A DNA stretch of 64,000 bases from Ktedonobacteria bacterium brp13 (GCA_015099395.1 AP024096.1:1798001-1862000), one strand, 5' to 3'. Positions 51,674 through 60,909 are shown, counted from the first letter of the stretch. Notes: generated by a model not told the origin, from the letters alone. Translations and numbers: made by a program.

Positions 51674-53125
51674 TTACCTATGACTACCAAGTTGCACACT
51701 CGACATAAGCTGCAATCCCGCCCATTCAATATCAGGCAGTTCAAGCCCACCATAGCCCAACACCAGCCCTCGGCGGTTTGGATCGGCAAGATAATACTGA
51801 GCCACATCAGTGATGAGAATCCCAGATGCGAGGCAGGTTTGAATGAGAGCATCAATTTGTACGCTTGCATCGAACTCGATGAACGTATGCAACCCGGCTT
51901 CTAGTCCGCGAAAGGATGCGACCGGCTTCAGTGGCAAAAGCACTTTCTCGAGTACAGAGCGTTTTTCCGCATAGAGACGGCGCATCCGGCTGATGTGTTG
52001 GTCAAAATACCCTTCCTTCATAAAGCACTCTATGGATCTTTGGGTAGGAATATTCGTGTGATAATCCATCAAGCATTTTAGATGTTCCAGGCGTTCTCGT
52101 AGAGGGGCGGCTGCAATGACATATCCTATCCGCAAGCCAGGAAAAAGGACCTTGGAAAAGGTTCCGACGTAGACGACGCGGTCATGACTATCAAGGCTTG
52201 CCAGTGGAGGAAGCGGCGGCGCGTCATACCGAAATTCGCTATCATAATCATCCTCGATAATCAGAGCATCATTGCGTACTGCCCAATCGAGCAACGCAAG
52301 ACGTCTTGTCGCGGACATACGCACTCCAAGTGGAAATTGGTGAGATGGGGTCACATAGACCAGCAGAGGACTTGCTTGTCTCTCTGGTAATGCTTCAACG
52401 CGCAATCCATCTTCATCAACAGCTATGGGCAAAATCTGAGCCCCATGGTACTCAAACACCTGACGTGCCAGAGGATAACCAGGTTCTTCAAACGCGACGC
52501 ACTCGCCCGGCGTGACCGTCGCCGCTGTCACCAAATGAATGCCTTGAATTGCGCCATTGGTAATGATTACATCTTCAGGTGAACATATCAGCCCGCGCGC
52601 ACGGGCAAGGTATTCGGCTATGGCCGCACGGAGTCCTCGTTCTCCTGCAGGAGGGCTGTAATCATCAAGCGGAAGGTGTTGCAAAGCCTGGTGCCATGCC
52701 TTGCGCCACTGGACGAGGGGAAATGCGTTTGTTGAGGGCTGACACACGCGAAATTCAAGGAGATCTTTGCGTGGCGGGAACACATGAGGCGGTGAAAGAG
52801 GACGTAACCAGCGCGCGTCCAGGGATGGGTGCTGGGAAGGCTTCGGCGATATCTGGATCTGTTGGCTCACAAACGTCCCTGAACCAGGTTTGCCTGTCAG
52901 ATACTCTTCGGCAATGAGTTGCGCGAGCGCATTGACGATCGTATTCCGGTTCACATGTAATTGGGCGGCTAATCGTCGGGAAGAAGGGAGGCGCATCCCC
53001 GGGCGCAATCGCCCACAGACAATGGCCTCGCGAACAGCTCGCACGATCTGTCGTTCCAACGACAGGTGGCTGCTACGCTCAATCTGTGGAAAAAAATCGA
53101 CTTCTGCTTGACGTTTTGATCTCAT
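51674..53125 (-). CDS. MocR/PdxR-type GntR-aminotransferase regulator
   Basis: 483 aa. The ATG at 53125 (MRSKRQAEVDFF) gives the normal MocR length; the upstream extension to 53362 has no conserved character. Residues ~15-80 are a GntR winged helix (LSLERQIVRAVREAIVCGRL; LPSSRRLAAQLHVNRNTIVNAL), followed by a fold-type I aminotransferase domain with NGAIQGIHLV, the IIEDDYDSEFRY segment, and the PLP-binding Lys in VYVGTFSKVLFPG. It is divergent from the SnoaL-like gene at 53250, which is probably a target, with PLP or an amino compound as effector. Confidence 0.9.
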   Translation of the reverse strand: MRSKRQAEVDFFPQIERSSHLSLERQIVRAVREAIVCGRLRPGMRLPSSRRLAAQLHVNRNTIVNALAQLIAEEYLTGKPGSGTFVSQQIQISPKPSQHPSLDARWLRPLSPPHVFPPRKDLLEFRVCQPSTNAFPLVQWRKAWHQALQHLPLDDYSPPAGERGLRAAIAEYLARARGLICSPEDVIITNGAIQGIHLVTAATVTPGECVAFEEPGYPLARQVFEYHGAQILPIAVDEDGLRVEALPERQASPLLVYVTPSHQFPLGVRMSATRRLALLDWAVRNDALIIEDDYDSEFRYDAPPLPPLASLDSHDRVVYVGTFSKVLFPGLRIGYVIAAAPLRERLEHLKCLMDYHTNIPTQRSIECFMKEGYFDQHISRMRRLYAEKRSVLEKVLLPLKPVASFRGLEAGLHTFIEFDASVQIDALIQTCLASGILITDVAQYYLADPNRRGLVLGYGGLELPDIEWAGLQLMSSVQLGSHR

Positions 53126-53249
53126 TTGGGCTTCCGAACTTCTGGTGTTATTTGCAAAGTGGTCTAGATAAAAAGCAAAAAAGTGGAACTTTTCATCTGT
53201 CCAGTTGGAGCTTATCATAAAGGAGTGACCAACACAAGGAGAAAGATCA

Positions 53250-53618
53250 ATGACTGAAAAACGTTTACAAGCATTCGCTGCCGCTTGGGCGGCTTGGGCG
53301 CGCCGTGATGTGGAAACATTGATGACTTTCCTAACGGAAGATTGCATGTATGAAGCATCCATTGGCCCTGAGCCTGGTACAACCTATGTGGGGCAGGACG
53401 CGGTACGACAAGGCTTCGAGAAGATGCTGGCCCATCATCCAGGTGGTGAAACTCGCAACGGCCTACTCTTTATCTGCGGCAATAAAGGGGTGATGGGATG
53501 GATATCTCTCTGGACTGCTCCTGACGGACAGGTCGTTGAGCAACGCGGATGTGATATTTACGAGTTTGATGGAGATCACATCCGCCGCAAAAACGCGTTT
53601 CGGAAGACCTGGCAGTAG
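53250..53618 (+). CDS. SnoaL-like/NTF2-fold protein
   Basis: This 122-aa alpha+beta cone-fold protein starts MTEKRLQAFAAAWAAWARRD, with LMTFLTEDCMYEASIGPEPG and a C-terminal YEFDGDHIRRKNAFRK strand pair, the pattern of SnoaL-like polyketide-cyclase/isomerase relatives. AAGGAG ribosome-binding site. The catalytic role is unknown. Divergent from the MocR regulator and first of a likely three-gene run. Confidence 0.85.
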   Translation: MTEKRLQAFAAAWAAWARRDVETLMTFLTEDCMYEASIGPEPGTTYVGQDAVRQGFEKMLAHHPGGETRNGLLFICGNKGVMGWISLWTAPDGQVVEQRGCDIYEFDGDHIRRKNAFRKTWQ

Positions 53619-53633
53619 AGGAGGAAAACGCTG

Positions 53634-54104
53634 ATGCTTCAACTCGATCACCCGTACACGCGCCGCCCGATACGCTTTCTGGAGCTTTGGGAGTGGCGGG
53701 GATGGCGTATGAAGATCTATGGTATAGCTGCCCACGCACCATCCCCATCGGAAGAACTCATGCAGGCAGCCAAGAAGATCGCTAAACGTCGGCTTCCTCA
53801 ACCAGCCCTCTCTGAGAAACACTATGGCGTAGGGTATATGATTGTCCACGACGGGGAGAATGGTGACTATGTGTTCGTGGATTGGTGGTTTGATCAAGAT
53901 ATTGTCCAACATCATTCCTATGGTGCGTTGAAAGGACACGCAGGAAAGCTTCAGTACCACTGGCCGAAGGGAGCTGGATTTTGTGTGTGGGAACTCGCTG
54001 TATGCTGGTTTGAACGGGAAGCCTGGGTGGAGAACGTGTTGAGCAAACCTGAGAACCCTGACTTGGAAACCTATCTGATGCGGAGGCTCAATACCGATGT
54101 CTGA
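53634..54104 (+). CDS. Conserved hypothetical protein
   Basis: 156 aa with a strong GAGGAGG ribosome-binding site, 15 bp after the SnoaL-like stop. Features: WEWRGWRMKIYGIAAHAP, HYGVGYMIVHDGENGDYVFV and WWFDQDIVQHHSYG. Rich in Trp, Tyr and His, soluble, no signal peptide. It overlaps the following GNAT gene by 8 bp, so the three genes are probably co-expressed. No family recognised. Confidence 0.75.
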   Translation: MLQLDHPYTRRPIRFLELWEWRGWRMKIYGIAAHAPSPSEELMQAAKKIAKRRLPQPALSEKHYGVGYMIVHDGENGDYVFVDWWFDQDIVQHHSYGALKGHAGKLQYHWPKGAGFCVWELAVCWFEREAWVENVLSKPENPDLETYLMRRLNTDV

Positions 54105-54438
54105 TGACCAAGTGTTCCTCATTCGTGCAGCCTCACCAGAGGATCTTGATGCACTCATTGAGCTTTGTGCAGAGCACGCAGCCTACGAAGGTTCAATGTA
54201 TGATCCACAAAATAAGAAGGAGCGCTTTTTCTCAGCCTTGTTCTCAGCATCGCCACGCCTGTACGCCTGGGTAGCAGAGCAGCAGGGAAACTCCGTTGGC
54301 TTCGCAACTGCGACACAGGAGTTCTCTACGTGGGAGGCTGCTTCGTTTTTGCATATGGATTGTCTCTATCTCCGTGAAGAGGCACGCGGTCTGGGCCTAG
54401 AGAACCGGTCAAGAAATGCTGTGCTCTGGCAACCATGA
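54097..54438 (+). pseudogene. GNAT acetyltransferase, C-terminally truncated
   Basis: 113 codons. FLIRAASPEDLDALIELCAE and LYAWVAEQQGNSVGFATATQ, then MDCLYLREEARGLGL, are GNAT strands 1-4 up to the start of the acetyl-CoA loop (normally RGxGxG/A). After GLGLE the protein diverges and ends, lacking the last ~40-50 residues (motif A rest and motif B). The neighbouring sigma gene's 3' end begins 22 bp on, so deletion at this junction is likely. Probably non-functional. Confidence 0.7.
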
Positions 54439-54460
54439 GTGCAAGCGCGGGATCGTGCCT

Positions 54461-55528
54461 TTAGTGGGGGCGTTGAAGCGGGAAGCCGAAGGAGGTGACC
54501 AGTTCTGGCTCAACGAAGGCTGTTATAGAGGCGATCTGCGGCAGATCGCGGAGCGTCGCCTCAAGGGTGACGACCTGGATCGCGAACGCTCGGTAGGCTC
54601 TGGTTGCTTCGTCCGCTCGATACACGACAAATGCCGGCTGTCCATTGGCACTCGCCGGGGATAAACGCCACCGTTTCTGCACACCAGAGGGAAAGAGGAC
54701 CGCCAGGGAGAAAGCGCGAATCGCTTCTTTTCCTTGATACCATGAAGGGACTGGTGGCATGGAGAACGTCGCGTCTTCTTTCAACAAGGCCACGAACCCA
54801 TCCACGTCGTCGGTTTCCCACGCCTGGAGATAGCGTGCAAGCAACGTGTTCGTGGCCCCATCCACATGACCCACCTGCGCCATCTCTCGCTGCGAGGCTG
54901 GATAGTGTTTCTCAAGCGTCGCCCGCGCTCGGTGTAAAGCGCTGTTCACCGCTGCTACCGAGATCTCAAGCAAATGTGCAATCTCGACGGCGCGCCAGTC
55001 TAGCACATCTGAGAGGAGCAAAATGGCCCGCTGGCGAGGCGGAAGCAACTGGAGGGCGGTGAGAAAGGCCAGGGAAACACTTTCACATCTGCCATAGCGG
55101 GCTTCTGGGTTCTCCTCCGCCTCCGCCAGCCAACTGGTAGGAAACGGCTCAAGCCAAAGCGCCTCCGCCTCCCTCTCGGCAAGCGGTCTGTGCGGGTCCC
55201 ATGCAGCAGAGGTTGCGGTCGGCAGCGTGCGCAGCGAGCGTTTCTTGAGTAGGTCCAGGCTAGTATTGGTCGCAATCTTGTACAGCCAGGCGCGCAGCGA
55301 TCCCGGACCCTGCTCTTTGAACGTGTCAACGTGACGCCAGGCGCGCAGCATCGCCTCTTGCACGGCATCCTCGGCATCATGGAGCGACCCCAGGAGATGA
55401 TAACAGTGCAGGAGCAGTTCCTGGCGATAAGTTTCGATCAACGGACCACTCGAAAACGGATCCAGACTCGTCTGGCCGGTGATCGCAGTCTCATGCACAC
55501 GATCAGCCTGCCGGTATTTCCCTGTCAT
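54461..55528 (-). CDS. ECF sigma factor with C-terminal SnoaL-like domain
   Basis: 355 aa. The ATG at 55528 with AAGGAAG is preferred over 55579. Region 2 (~30-100): YRQELLLHCYHLLGSLHDAE and DAVQEAMLRAWRHVDTF. Region 4 (~165-215): LPPRQRAILLLSDVLDWRAV and EIAHLLEISVAAVNSALHRA. A SnoaL/NTF2-like domain follows (~230-345: LLARYLQAWETDDVDGFVAL). This is the ECF41/ECF56-like architecture, in which the extra domain modulates activity in place of a separate anti-sigma factor. EthD and LLM oxidoreductase genes lie divergently upstream and are candidate targets. Confidence 0.9.
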   Translation of the reverse strand: MTGKYRQADRVHETAITGQTSLDPFSSGPLIETYRQELLLHCYHLLGSLHDAEDAVQEAMLRAWRHVDTFKEQGPGSLRAWLYKIATNTSLDLLKKRSLRTLPTATSAAWDPHRPLAEREAEALWLEPFPTSWLAEAEENPEARYGRCESVSLAFLTALQLLPPRQRAILLLSDVLDWRAVEIAHLLEISVAAVNSALHRARATLEKHYPASQREMAQVGHVDGATNTLLARYLQAWETDDVDGFVALLKEDATFSMPPVPSWYQGKEAIRAFSLAVLFPSGVQKRWRLSPASANGQPAFVVYRADEATRAYRAFAIQVVTLEATLRDLPQIASITAFVEPELVTSFGFPLQRPH

Positions 55529-55789
55529 GTAGCACGTCTTCCTTCTCGCTGCTCTTTCTTTGCCCTTCAAAAGCCGCACTCAGATCACCGGTGCTGGCCT
55601 GTTGTCTCAAGCACGCTCATTCTACCACATGGTGCGGCTCTTGGCCATTGGTTCGAGCTGTCCGCACCTGCTCAGACCGCATGGAGCAAGAGGCGGAAAA
55701 CATCCCTGTCAGACCGAACAGTTTTGCGCTTTCCAACAGTTTCATGAGTAGAACACTTCCATAAAACATCATTTGAAAGTGAGGACGAC

Positions 55790-56098
55790 ATGGTCAAGTT
55801 TCTCGTACTCTGGAAAACCCCAGCCGATCCCGTGGCGTTTGAGCGCCACTATCGCGACGTGTACATCCCATTGGTCAGACAATTGCCCGGCCTGCGCCGC
55901 TACACGATTGGACATCATCCCACTGCGATTCGAGGCGAACCGTATTACTGGATAGCCGAGCTAGAGTGGGACAGCATGGATGCTCTCCAGAAGGCGTTCC
56001 AATCCCAGGAGGGCCAGGCCATCTCGCAAGACTTTGCCAATGATGCCAGGAACGCTGAAGTGCGGAGCATGGTGTATGAGGTGGAGATGGTCTACTGA
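55790..56098 (+). CDS. EthD-family small protein
   Basis: 102 aa, a dimeric alpha-beta barrel fold of the EthD kind: MVKFLVLWKTPADPVAFERH, then YRDVYIPLVRQLPGLRRYTI, and a C-terminal YEVEMVY strand. Such proteins accompany oxidative degradation or quinone-forming enzymes; the exact reaction is usually unknown. It lies divergent from the ECF-SnoaL sigma gene and 54 bp before the LLM oxidoreductase. Confidence 0.85.
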   Translation: MVKFLVLWKTPADPVAFERHYRDVYIPLVRQLPGLRRYTIGHHPTAIRGEPYYWIAELEWDSMDALQKAFQSQEGQAISQDFANDARNAEVRSMVYEVEMVY

Positions 56099-56151
56099 AC
56101 GTCGTTGGTTCCACTGGAGAACTACTCTGACGCACACACGAGGAGATTGCT

Positions 56152-57129
56152 ATGCGTTTTGCTATTTCCCTTCCCCAACGTTTTGCTGACGGCACATTTG
56201 ACCCAGCCAGGCTGCGCGACTACCTGACCAGGGCCGAATCCCTCGGCTTTCACAGTGCCTGGACGCAAGAAGTAGTGCTTGGCTCGGCGCCGACCCTGGC
56301 TCCGCTCGGACTCAAGGGGGGCGCGCAAACAATAGAACTTGGCTCTATCCCGACCCTGGCTCCGCTCGAACTCATGACCTTCGCCGCAGCTTGCACCACG
56401 CGACTGCGTCTGGGATGCGCCGTCTTCGTCAGCCCTTTGCACAATCCTATCCACCTCGCCAAAAGTATCAGCACACTGGATCAGCTCAGCCGTGGGCGCA
56501 TTGAGATCGGTGTTGGCAGTGGCGGAGGAGGGAGAATGTTCTCTGCATTCGAGGTTGATCCTGCCAGCCTGATTGCTCGCTTCACTGAGGGGCTGCGGTT
56601 GATGAGGGCCTGCTGGACCGAGCCGCGCATTACCTTCAGCGGTCGCTTCTGGCAGCTCGATGGCGCGTCTATGGAGCCCAAACCCTTCCAGAAGCCTTAC
56701 CCGCCGCTCTGGATCGGTGCCAATCACCCGGCAGCAGTGCGTCGTGCACTCCGCTACGGCAACGGCTTCTTTGGGGCGGGTAGCTCGACCACCATGCAGT
56801 TCGCTCAGCAGGTCCACGTGCTTCGCGAGGCGCTGGCAGAAGCAAACCAGGATCCTGCCACGTTCCAGATTGCCAAACGCGTCTATATTGCCGTCGATGA
56901 CAACGTCACCCGAGCACACGAGCGGGTTGACACCGGGCTCAAGCAGATCTACGGATCTTCTGGCATGAGCGCAGTGGCCGTCTACGGACCGCCCTCAGCC
57001 TGTATCGCCGGTCTGCGCGAAGTCGCGGACGCAGGAGCCGAGCTCATCCAGCTCCACCCACTCTTCGACGAGGCCGAGCAGATGGAACGGCTGGCCGCCG
57101 AAGTCCTGGGCGCAGTGCAGAACCATTGA
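56152..57129 (+). CDS. LLM-class flavin/F420-dependent oxidoreductase with a 20-residue internal duplication
   Basis: This 325-aa TIM-barrel luciferase-like enzyme starts MRFAISLPQRFADGTFDPAR. It has TRLRLGCAVFVSPLHNPIHL, SRGRIEIGVGSGGG and the KPFQKPYPPLWIGA cofactor segment. At residues ~41-80 the text LGSAPTLAPLGLKGG is followed by LGSIPTLAPLELMTF: an exact 60-bp-offset tandem repeat with a few differences, adding 20 residues in the loop before the third strand. A good ribosome-binding site (GAGGAG) precedes it. Substrate unknown. The duplication may impair the enzyme. Confidence 0.88.
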   Translation: MRFAISLPQRFADGTFDPARLRDYLTRAESLGFHSAWTQEVVLGSAPTLAPLGLKGGAQTIELGSIPTLAPLELMTFAAACTTRLRLGCAVFVSPLHNPIHLAKSISTLDQLSRGRIEIGVGSGGGGRMFSAFEVDPASLIARFTEGLRLMRACWTEPRITFSGRFWQLDGASMEPKPFQKPYPPLWIGANHPAAVRRALRYGNGFFGAGSSTTMQFAQQVHVLREALAEANQDPATFQIAKRVYIAVDDNVTRAHERVDTGLKQIYGSSGMSAVAVYGPPSACIAGLREVADAGAELIQLHPLFDEAEQMERLAAEVLGAVQNH

Positions 57130-57279
57130 GTCCCTCCTCTGTCGTGCTGCCTATCCAGAAAGGAAACAAACGCAGAGGGAGCTCTTCCACAGGAATGCGC
57201 TGATCTGCTGCACACAGCAACCTTGGCATGTGAAGTCATCATCGGGAGGAGCCCTGATCCCTCCCTTGTCCCTTTTTGC

Positions 57280-57315
57280 AAGCGGGTGAGAAGACGTTCT
57301 CTCACCCGCTTTTTT
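57280..57315 (+). terminator. Rho-independent terminator
   Basis: A 12-bp stem (AAGCGGGTGAGA with TCTCACCCGCTT) with an 8-nt loop, followed by TTTTTT. Lies 150 bp after the LLM gene and fits the end of the EthD-LLM transcript. Confidence 0.85.
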
Positions 57316-57364
57316 GACAGTGAGAGGATCACAGAAAGATTTCTCCCGCGTGAGCATCATTATG

Positions 57365-58185
57365 GGTAGTGGGTCACTTGAGCAGGATGGCCCGCTCTCG
57401 ATTGTAGCGATGGAGGAAAAGAAGCAAACATGCCTCATGCATCAGCACAGATTTGGAAAACGAGAGCGTCATGCGGACAAAACGAGCGAGACGTTGGCGC
57501 AGCGTATTATTCCAGCGCTCCACATGGGCGGTCTCTCCTGTCTCTTTGCCCACAGCGAAGTGCTGCTCCTCCGGAATCACTGCCGGATATGACGCCCAAA
57601 AGTCGGTGAAGCAGCTCCCCTGACGATAGGCTGATGGGATAGCCTCCCACAAACGCAGACAGGTCTGTTTGCTCCGATCACCCACTGCATAGGCGACCAC
57701 TTGTCGTGTCTTGCGACAGAGGGCAATCCAAATCCAGAAGTCGTGCCCTTTTTTGAGCACAAACGACCACAGTTCGTCCAGTTCCAGCGTCGTGGAAGTG
57801 GGATCCGCTGGATCCGGGGCAAGCAGAGTTGTAGGCAAAGGAGGAAGCTGAGCTCCTTTTTTTTGATCCACGTGGACACGGTGGTGCGAGAGACGCCAAA
57901 GGTGCGTGTAAGACCGCGCAGACTGCTGCGTTCTTGAGCTTGCATGCAGAATCTCCTCACGACGAGCTTGCTGATAGATATGGGGAGTCGGGTTCTCGCG
58001 GCTTTGGCGTCCACACGCACGGCAGCGGTAGAGCTGTTTGCCATTGGGTGCATGACCATTGCGTACGAGGGCATCACTCTGACAGTGAGGTCAATGTAGG
58101 GTTATCGTCACCATTGAAGGCTCCTCTTTTTGAGAACTGATTGGCCTTCAGAGTCTACCATATCCCGCTTATTTGTACCACTACC
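57365..58185 (-). mobile_element. IS1-family insertion sequence, degenerate
   Basis: An 821-bp element with ends starting GGTAGTGG at 57365 and, on the other strand, GGTAGTGG at 58185. These are the same terminal bases as the IS1 copy at 2105, but the inner parts of the ends differ. It contains a frameshifted transposase in minus orientation. Confidence 0.75.
57374..58084 (-). pseudogene. IS1-family transposase with two frameshifts
   Basis: One frame gives the zinc ribbon CQSDALVRNGHAPNGKQLYR (then CRACG). The middle, QERSSLRGLTRTFGVSRTTV with STWIKKK, is in a second frame, and TLELDELWSFVLKKGHDFW through GETAHVERWNNTLRQRLARF returns to the first. The breaks are near 57945 and at the A8 run at about 57863. 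Domain order matches the intact IS1 transposase at 2146. Non-functional as read. Confidence 0.8.
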
Positions 58186-58480
58186 GCAATTTGGCCCGCC
58201 CCTTAACTGAGGGCCTAATGAAAGAAGGTGGCGGTGGATCGAACGCAAGATACTTCTACAGAAGACATGGCAAGGCATGCTTTCTCCGGTTTTTCCGACA
58301 GCGAACAGAATACAAGAACAGCACCTTTGTTTGAGAAAGGATGCTCAGGGGTGGAAGCCCACGATGTCTTACGCAGAGAGGAGTTGGGGGAGACGAAGCT
58401 CTTCAAACCTTCCTGCTTGAGTGCGTCAGGTGAGTTCTACTGTTGAAAGCCGAGAGTTGTTGTTCGATACGGAGGGAATC
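58186..58480. other. Intergenic region
   Basis: Nothing recognised beyond the promoter region of the interrupted reductase gene. Confidence 0.3.
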
Positions 58481-59062
58481 ATGCGAAAGATTGTGGTCTC
58501 AGAGTTTGTGTCGTTGGACAATGTCATGCAAGCGCCTGGTGGCGCAGAAGAAGATACCGAGGGCGGCTTCACCCATGGTGGGTGGACATGGCCGTTCTGG
58601 CACGATGACATTGGCGCGCACTTCTTTGAGGCAATGAACCAAAGTGACGCGCTGCTTCTGGGGCGCAAAACCTGGCAGATCCACGGCGGGGCATTTGAAC
58701 CCATGCCAGCCGGTGACCCCTTTGGTGATCTCATGAACACCATGCCAAAGTACGTTGTTTCCACCACCCTGGCCACGGCCACAGCCTGGCGCAACTCTAC
58801 CTTGATTCGCAGCAATGTGGTCTAGGAAGTACGCACCTTGAAAGCACAGCCCGGTAAGAACATCGTCATCGATGGCAGCAGCGTGCTGGTTCATACCCTG
58901 GCCGAGCACGATCTGATTGACGAATATAGCCTGCATGTGTACCCGGTGGTGCTCGGCAGCGGCAAGAAACTTTTTCCTGAGGGACTGCGCGTGAATCTGC
59001 GCCTGATCGAATCCAGGGCACTCCCATCAGGAGTGGTGCTCATGCGCTACGCACGCGCATGA
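58481..59062 (+). pseudogene. RibD/DHFR-like reductase interrupted by an in-frame TAG
   Basis: A 193-codon reading frame with GGAGGG before the ATG. The first part, MRKIVVSEFVSLDNVMQAPG and ALLLGRKTWQIHGGAF, is the dihydrofolate reductase-like RibD C-terminal fold. An in-frame TAG at 58823-58825 follows RSNVV. The same frame continues EVRTLKAQPGKNIVIDGSSV and LVHTLAEHDLIDEYSLHVYP to 59062. One substitution (GAG or CAG to TAG) would explain it. Everything else looks intact, so the mutation is recent, or the stop is read through. Confidence 0.85.
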
Positions 59063-59397
59063 TGGGTCGTCGGCCACGCGATGTTAAAAAGATGAATCTC
59101 AGCAGTGAAAGCACTCCAGTTACCAGCAAACTGGATCGATAACTGCTCTTATCGGTCCAGTTCTGGCCAGAATCTCGGTGTTATCGGCAGAGTTGACCAT
59201 TTTATTGCGCAAAAAACTCTGCCGATAATGCAACTGTGCCGGACTTATCTACTTTGCGGCTAGAGGGCTTCTTCCTTAACTCAGAGCCTATAACGGCAAT
59301 AGAAGATACTGCGACCTTCCTTCAGCACCTATTTATGACCATGAAAATGAGATTAAAATCGTACGCGCGTGTAAACTTATTCGTGGCGGAAGGCGCT
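59063..59397. other. Intergenic region
   Basis: No gene seen. It contains the two adjacent hairpins annotated at 59129-59228. Confidence 0.4.
59129..59228. repeat. Four copies of an AACT-N4-CGATAA motif forming two hairpins
   Basis: AACTGGATCGATAA (59129, plus), its near complement TTATCGGTCCAGTT (59149), then TTATCGGCAGAGTT (59181) and its perfect complement AACTCTGCCGATAA (59215). The arms pair as two successive hairpins and share the same end bases. They may be transposon or recombination-site remnants, or binding sites. Confidence 0.55.
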
Positions 59398-59901
59398 TTA
59401 ATAATCTAAAGTTGCGCCTCCCTCTACGTGAATATCCTGACCAGTGATAAAAGAGTTTTCTTCAGAGGCGAGAAAGAGACATACCCGTCCAATCTCTTCG
59501 GATGTGGCCATACGGCCAAGTTTATGTAGACGATGCACCATATCTATTGCTTCTTCTGGATTATCGAGCGTCGCGGCCCACTCGTGGAGTAAGGGTGTAT
59601 CAACGCCCGCGGGGCACACGGCGTTGATGCGCACACCATTCAGACAATCAAGGCGACCAAAACGGCGCACGGTTTCTTCGATCAGTTCAAGAATCTCTTC
59701 CGGCTGACTCACATCTGCCCCGATAAAAATGCACTGGCCGGGTCCCTGGCGCGTTAATTCGGCAGCCAGGGCCGTACCCTCCTGCTCTCTGCGCGCGCAG
59801 ATAACAACAAGCCCTCCCTCCTGACAAAAAATCCGTGCGCAGCCCGCGCCAATGCCTTTAGAACCGCCAGTAATAATCACGACTTTCTGAGCGAATCGCA
59901 T
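59398..59901 (-). pseudogene. SDR oxidoreductase with an in-frame deletion of the active site
   Basis: 167 aa instead of about 250. The N-terminal cofactor motif is present (TGGSKGIGAGCARIF), as are RRFGRLDCLN and the C-terminal VRINAVCPAGVDTPLLHEW through FITGQDIHVEGG. Between DCLN and GVRINAV roughly 80 residues are absent, removing the rest of NNAG, the catalytic Ser and the YxxxK pair. The reading frame is preserved. Start with AAGGAG at 59901. It cannot be a normal SDR. It lies beside the FCD-GntR regulator, so it may have been the dehydrogenase of that sugar-acid pathway. Confidence 0.8.
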
Positions 59902-60054
59902 ACGTTAGTTCTCCTTCTTCATTGATAGCTCTCCCCTCTATTGCAGATGTCTGATCGTTCCTCCCAGCGCTGGGAGCAGACAACGCTGACTCGCGCTCTC
60001 CTCGTGCTCCCCAGCGCGATCGCGCGAAAAACGAGCAGAGCCCTGGCAACGTAT

Positions 60055-60747
60055 CTATGATTGTGGTAATTCCTTCTTCAACTCTGGCGAGAGACGCAAA
60101 TGCGCCTGCTTAAGATGGTGTACCATGGCGCTAGCAGCAGCTTCCGCATCCCTGGCGCGCAGCGCATTGAGAATGTCTCGGTGTTCGTCAATCGTTTCAG
60201 TCGCGATCCCTGTGTGGAAGTAGAGGCGGTAAAGGTGGAGATGCGCGTGCATACGCTCAAGTGTGTCCTGGAAAAACATGTTGCCACATGCTCGCGCGAG
60301 AATATCGTGAAATGTGGCGTCCGCCACGGCAAGTTGCTGGTATTCTTGATAGGATTGCCCAACCTGCACCTCGCGCATTTCCAGAACGAGTTGCTCCAGA
60401 GCGTGCAGATCTTCCTCGCTGAGAAGCGTGGCTGCTTTACGCGCAACGGCAGGTTCAAGCAATAAACGCAACTCAAAAAGTTGTATAAAGGATGAGGGGG
60501 TAAGCAATGGGGCCGCCGAGTATCCGCGCAGCGCTTCCTTCGTGACCAGACCCTCTGATTCCAGACGCGCCAGTGCCTCGCGTACTGGGGTAGGAGATAC
60601 CCGAAGCTCGCGCGCCAGTTTGTCAATGTTGATACGCGCTTCCGGCGCGATACTTTGGTCCATGAGCAAACCTTTGATGGTGTTGTACACTCCATCAGCC
60701 AGAATCTGACGCGGCGGGAGTCTCTTCGCTTCAATCAAGTCGTTCAC
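60055..60747 (-). CDS. GntR-family regulator with FCD domain
   Basis: 230 aa, GTG start. Winged helix at ~15-80 (VYNTIKGLLMDQSIAPEARI; LARELRVSPTPVREALARLE), then an FCD effector domain with ELRLLLEPAVARKA, ADATFHDILARACGN and EHRDILNALRARD, whose Asp and His residues usually bind a metal and a carboxylate ligand. Divergent from the transporter/enolase operon at 60910, with palindromes in the gap, so it likely represses that operon and responds to a sugar acid or similar carboxylate. Confidence 0.9.
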   Translation of the reverse strand: MNDLIEAKRLPPRQILADGVYNTIKGLLMDQSIAPEARINIDKLARELRVSPTPVREALARLESEGLVTKEALRGYSAAPLLTPSSFIQLFELRLLLEPAVARKAATLLSEEDLHALEQLVLEMREVQVGQSYQEYQQLAVADATFHDILARACGNMFFQDTLERMHAHLHLYRLYFHTGIATETIDEHRDILNALRARDAEAAASAMVHHLKQAHLRLSPELKKELPQS

Positions 60748-60848
60748 GTGTGTCTATCCACTCCTTCTTGCTCCACGAGAAAAGCCTCTCTTTTGTTGGC
60801 TCCTCCCCTTGACATCTGTCTCTTTTCTCATTATAATCCCTATAGTCA

Positions 60849-60876
60849 ATAGGATATATCCTATATGATATAGGAT
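60849..60876. promoter_or_regulatory. Overlapping palindromic operators
   Basis: ATAGGATATATCCTAT (60849-60864, perfect) overlaps ATCCTATAT-G-ATATAGGAT (60858-60876, perfect). Three ATAGGAT/ATCCTAT half-sites lie between the divergent FCD-GntR gene and the binding-protein gene. Confidence 0.72.
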
Positions 60877-60909
60877 TATGAACCAGAAAACAGGAGGTCG
60901 GGATACACA

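Noticed and set aside
51674..53362. Extended 562-aa start for the MocR regulator
   Set aside because: The first 79 residues are not conserved in character, run opposite the neighbouring SnoaL-like gene start, and exceed the normal MocR length.
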